From the NCBI RefSeq assembly GCF_002933395.1, contig NZ_CM009490.1, positions 124,001 through 188,000 on the forward strand: a stretch of DNA of 64,000 nucleotides. Reading direction: 5' to 3'. A model generated the notes under the pieces. It ran no database searches and was not told where the DNA came from. It saw nothing but the letters and a program-made list of their open reading frames with translations. The DNA is from Yoonia maritima. GTDB lineage: Bacteria; Pseudomonadota; Alphaproteobacteria; Rhodobacterales; Rhodobacteraceae. Position numbers and translations under genes: made by a program. Of the stretch, positions 62,348 through 64,000 are shown one piece after another (within the stretch, counting starts at the first letter, position 1; each line of letters begins with the position of its first letter).

Positions 62348-64000
62348 ACCAGCGCCCGATCCCCTGAACGCGCTGGAAAACAAGCGAGATCATCAGTGCG
62401 TCCTCTTAGCCGAAGTGTGAGACGGGTAAATGTATTTAGCGTGACGTATGCCCCCAAAAATCTGTCCAAAACCGCGCCAAACAGATGCGCCGCCCCATCG
62501 CCAATTTGATCGGGGTCAAAGGTGATCGTCACATCAACGCCGCTAACCATAACCGCCTGAATACGCGCAATACCGGGCGATGTCGTGACATCGACAATGG
62601 CGTCGATCATCTGGGATGTTTCACGGCTATCACCGGGATCATACAAACGTAGGATCGCACGCAGTGCCGCTGCACCATCTGTCTCTAGCGACAGATGATT
62701 AAGCGACATATGTGAAATCAACTGCCAAACACGATCAGGGTCCACATTACTACGTGGTGATAGCGTGATGGGGCGCAATGCAGTGACGCGGGTGACAATG
62801 TCCAGCGGCGCAGACAGCTTCAAATGTGGTTGCCCGCCTCCGAACGGAAGAGCACGGGGTAGGTCGCCATTGGTCGCAATGATATCGATGGCCGCCGTGC
62901 TTTTGGGGCGCGCCACGGGATCAGTGCGATGATCCACGAATGATATTGATGTCGCGCCGGGGCGCGTGTCGCCATTGGAACCATGACGCACAAGTTGATA
63001 GTAAATCCCACCTGCAGATTTGTTTGTTAACCGGTGAAAGAACGATTCAGCCGTTTGCGTTGCGCCGCCGTCATCTGCCAATGTAACATCGGTAATCGAA
63101 TGAACTTGCCGTGTTTTGGGTCGCCTCGCATCGGCAAGCAGTGGCCACGTACTGCGTGTCCCGTCAAGCACGACAGGTTCCGTACGCGACGCAAATAAAT
63201 TAACGACTGGGGTTGCGCCCAGCTTGACTGCGCCAAGATCGATCCGCCGTTCCATATCGCCGGGTGCACGGTCCAAATACACATAAACATCAAGTCTATC
63301 GCGTTGGATTGGACCCCTCTGTGATGTCCCGACATCAATATCAACAAAAAGAAACTTTTCTGGCAGGGCAAAGTATTCGGACAGTAACCGGTAACCCGGA
63401 AAAGACCGTTCTGGCGCAGGAAGTGCTGCTTCATCAGCGGTAAACCCCGTCGCACGCACTGCGGATTTGGGTAAAATACGCGGTGCGGTATCGCTGGAAT
63501 GATCCGCAATAGCGACGCCCAAACAATGTTGTGTAAGCAGATGATAAAGATCATTCGCCTGCCGCCCACTGCCCAAATACAGCCGCAGTGTCGTCAGCCC
63601 AAGATCCACGATCTTTGCCTTACCCAGCGGCGCAAGTGTCAGCGCAAGACATCCCATTGGGTTACCATTGGGGAATGCGGGTGCCTCGATTGGGCGGTTC
63701 ATCAAAGATACTTTGGTGATTTCTATCGGAGCAATCGCAACGTCCTGCGTTGTGCGAAACCGGCAGGTATCGCCTTCGATTGGGGCAGATTCAATTTCGG
63801 TACCACGTGGCACATATCGTATTTCCTGCGCGCCCGGGTCAGACGTGAAGTCGACAATCGTCATCGCGGGAAGCGGTGCCAGAAAATGCGGGTACAGCGT
63901 TTCAAGCAACCCTTCGCTAAGTTCCGGAAACCCATCATCCAGCTTTTGGCGAAGGCGGGCCGCGGTATAGGCGAAACTTTGGATCAGACGTTCAACGTGA
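62344..64000 (-). CDS. tssF: T6SS baseplate protein TssF, 5' end outside the window
   Basis: The frame stays open to the right edge, so the N-terminus is missing. The visible part starts HVERLIQSFAYTAARLRQKL and continues GFPELSEGLLETLYPHF, ALPAMTIVDF-type segments and VPRGTEIES, as in the TssF family (about 600 residues); about 552 are seen here. The ORF beginning at 63909 is only an internal start. It is the first visible gene of the operon and overlaps tssG. Confidence 0.95.
   Translation of the reverse strand, partial: HVERLIQSFAYTAARLRQKLDDGFPELSEGLLETLYPHFLAPLPAMTIVDFTSDPGAQEIRYVPRGTEIESAPIEGDTCRFRTTQDVAIAPIEITKVSLMNRPIEAPAFPNGNPMGCLALTLAPLGKAKIVDLGLTTLRLYLGSGRQANDLYHLLTQHCLGVAIADHSSDTAPRILPKSAVRATGFTADEAALPAPERSFPGYRLLSEYFALPEKFLFVDIDVGTSQRGPIQRDRLDVYVYLDRAPGDMERRIDLGAVKLGATPVVNLFASRTEPVVLDGTRSTWPLLADARRPKTRQVHSITDVTLADDGGATQTAESFFHRLTNKSAGGIYYQLVRHGSNGDTRPGATSISFVDHRTDPVARPKSTAAIDIIATNGDLPRALPFGGGQPHLKLSAPLDIVTRVTALRPITLSPRSNVDPDRVWQLISHMSLNHLSLETDGAAALRAILRLYDPGDSRETSQMIDAIVDVTTSPGIARIQAVMVSGVDVTITFDPDQIGDGAAHLFGAVLDRFLGAYVTLNTFTRLTLRLRGRTDDLACFPARSGDRALV

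Noticed and set aside
1-64000. CRISPR arrays, tRNA, rRNA and intact insertion sequences
   Set aside because: No spaced direct repeats, cloverleaf-like sequences, conserved rRNA stretches or transposase genes were recognised by eye.

Overview
The window looks like the chromosome of an alphaproteobacterium of the Roseobacter group (Rhodobacterales). I infer this from the protein style (FadL and MipA porins, IclR-controlled acyl-CoA islands, a T6SS gene order shared with Agrobacterium), moderate GC and tight ATGA-overlapping operons. I cannot fix the genus. No rRNA, tRNA, CRISPR array or intact insertion sequence was seen.

Layout. 1-6.1 kb: a mixed region with a gene fragment at the left edge, a small hypothetical gene whose 3' end runs into the remnant of a uracil-DNA glycosylase, a secreted FrsA-like hydrolase, a MipA/OmpV outer-membrane protein divergent from a membrane-anchored LuxR-type regulator, and a secreted VWA protein with four tandem repeats. 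6.1-15.0 kb: an unrecognised gene divergent from a non-flagellar type III secretion core operon, sctJKLNOQRSTU. The operon lacks secretin, SctD, SctV and needle genes here, and its SctU lacks the usual NPTH cleavage motif. 15.1-46.9 kb: a large acyl-CoA catabolic island with two IclR regulators, a FadL porin, a Liv-type ABC transporter, five acyl-CoA dehydrogenases, two thiolases, hydratases, short-chain dehydrogenases, an ETF pair, an acyl-CoA ligase, a GMC alcohol dehydrogenase and an aldehyde dehydrogenase. 47.1-51.3 kb: an arsenic operon (arsR-arsC fusion, gapdh, arsJ, acr3). 51.3-64.0 kb: a type VI secretion operon on the minus strand (tssF at the right edge, tssG, fha, tssK, tssL, tssM, tagF-pppA) ending in a Wza-like lipoprotein gene.

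How the parts work together. In the catabolic island, a palindrome of the form TGCGAAA-N5-TTTCGCA lies in front of each of four transcription units: the divergent fadL/enoyl-CoA hydratase pair (two copies 32 bp apart), the 18.3-21.1 kb dehydrogenase/SDR unit, livK, and the divergent 32.5 kb promoters. This suggests one regulon, probably governed by the IclR protein at 15.1 kb. A different perfect palindrome lies between the second iclR gene and the nine-gene unit at 35.1-46.9 kb. An ACAD10/11-type kinase (26.3 kb) and an ACAD11-like dehydrogenase (18.3 kb) suggest that a 4-hydroxyacyl-CoA is phosphorylated and dehydrated, as in ACAD11 and levulinate pathways. The downstream unit looks like alcohol to aldehyde to acid to acyl-CoA to beta-oxidation, with its own ETF. 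The substrate is unknown.

Most notable: the palindrome-defined regulon; the split ACAD10/11 pathway; the T3SS with an atypical SctU; and the T6SS, where the PP2C phosphatase domain and the FHA domain both look degenerate and the place held by the kinase ppkA in Agrobacterium is taken by a polysaccharide-export-type lipoprotein.
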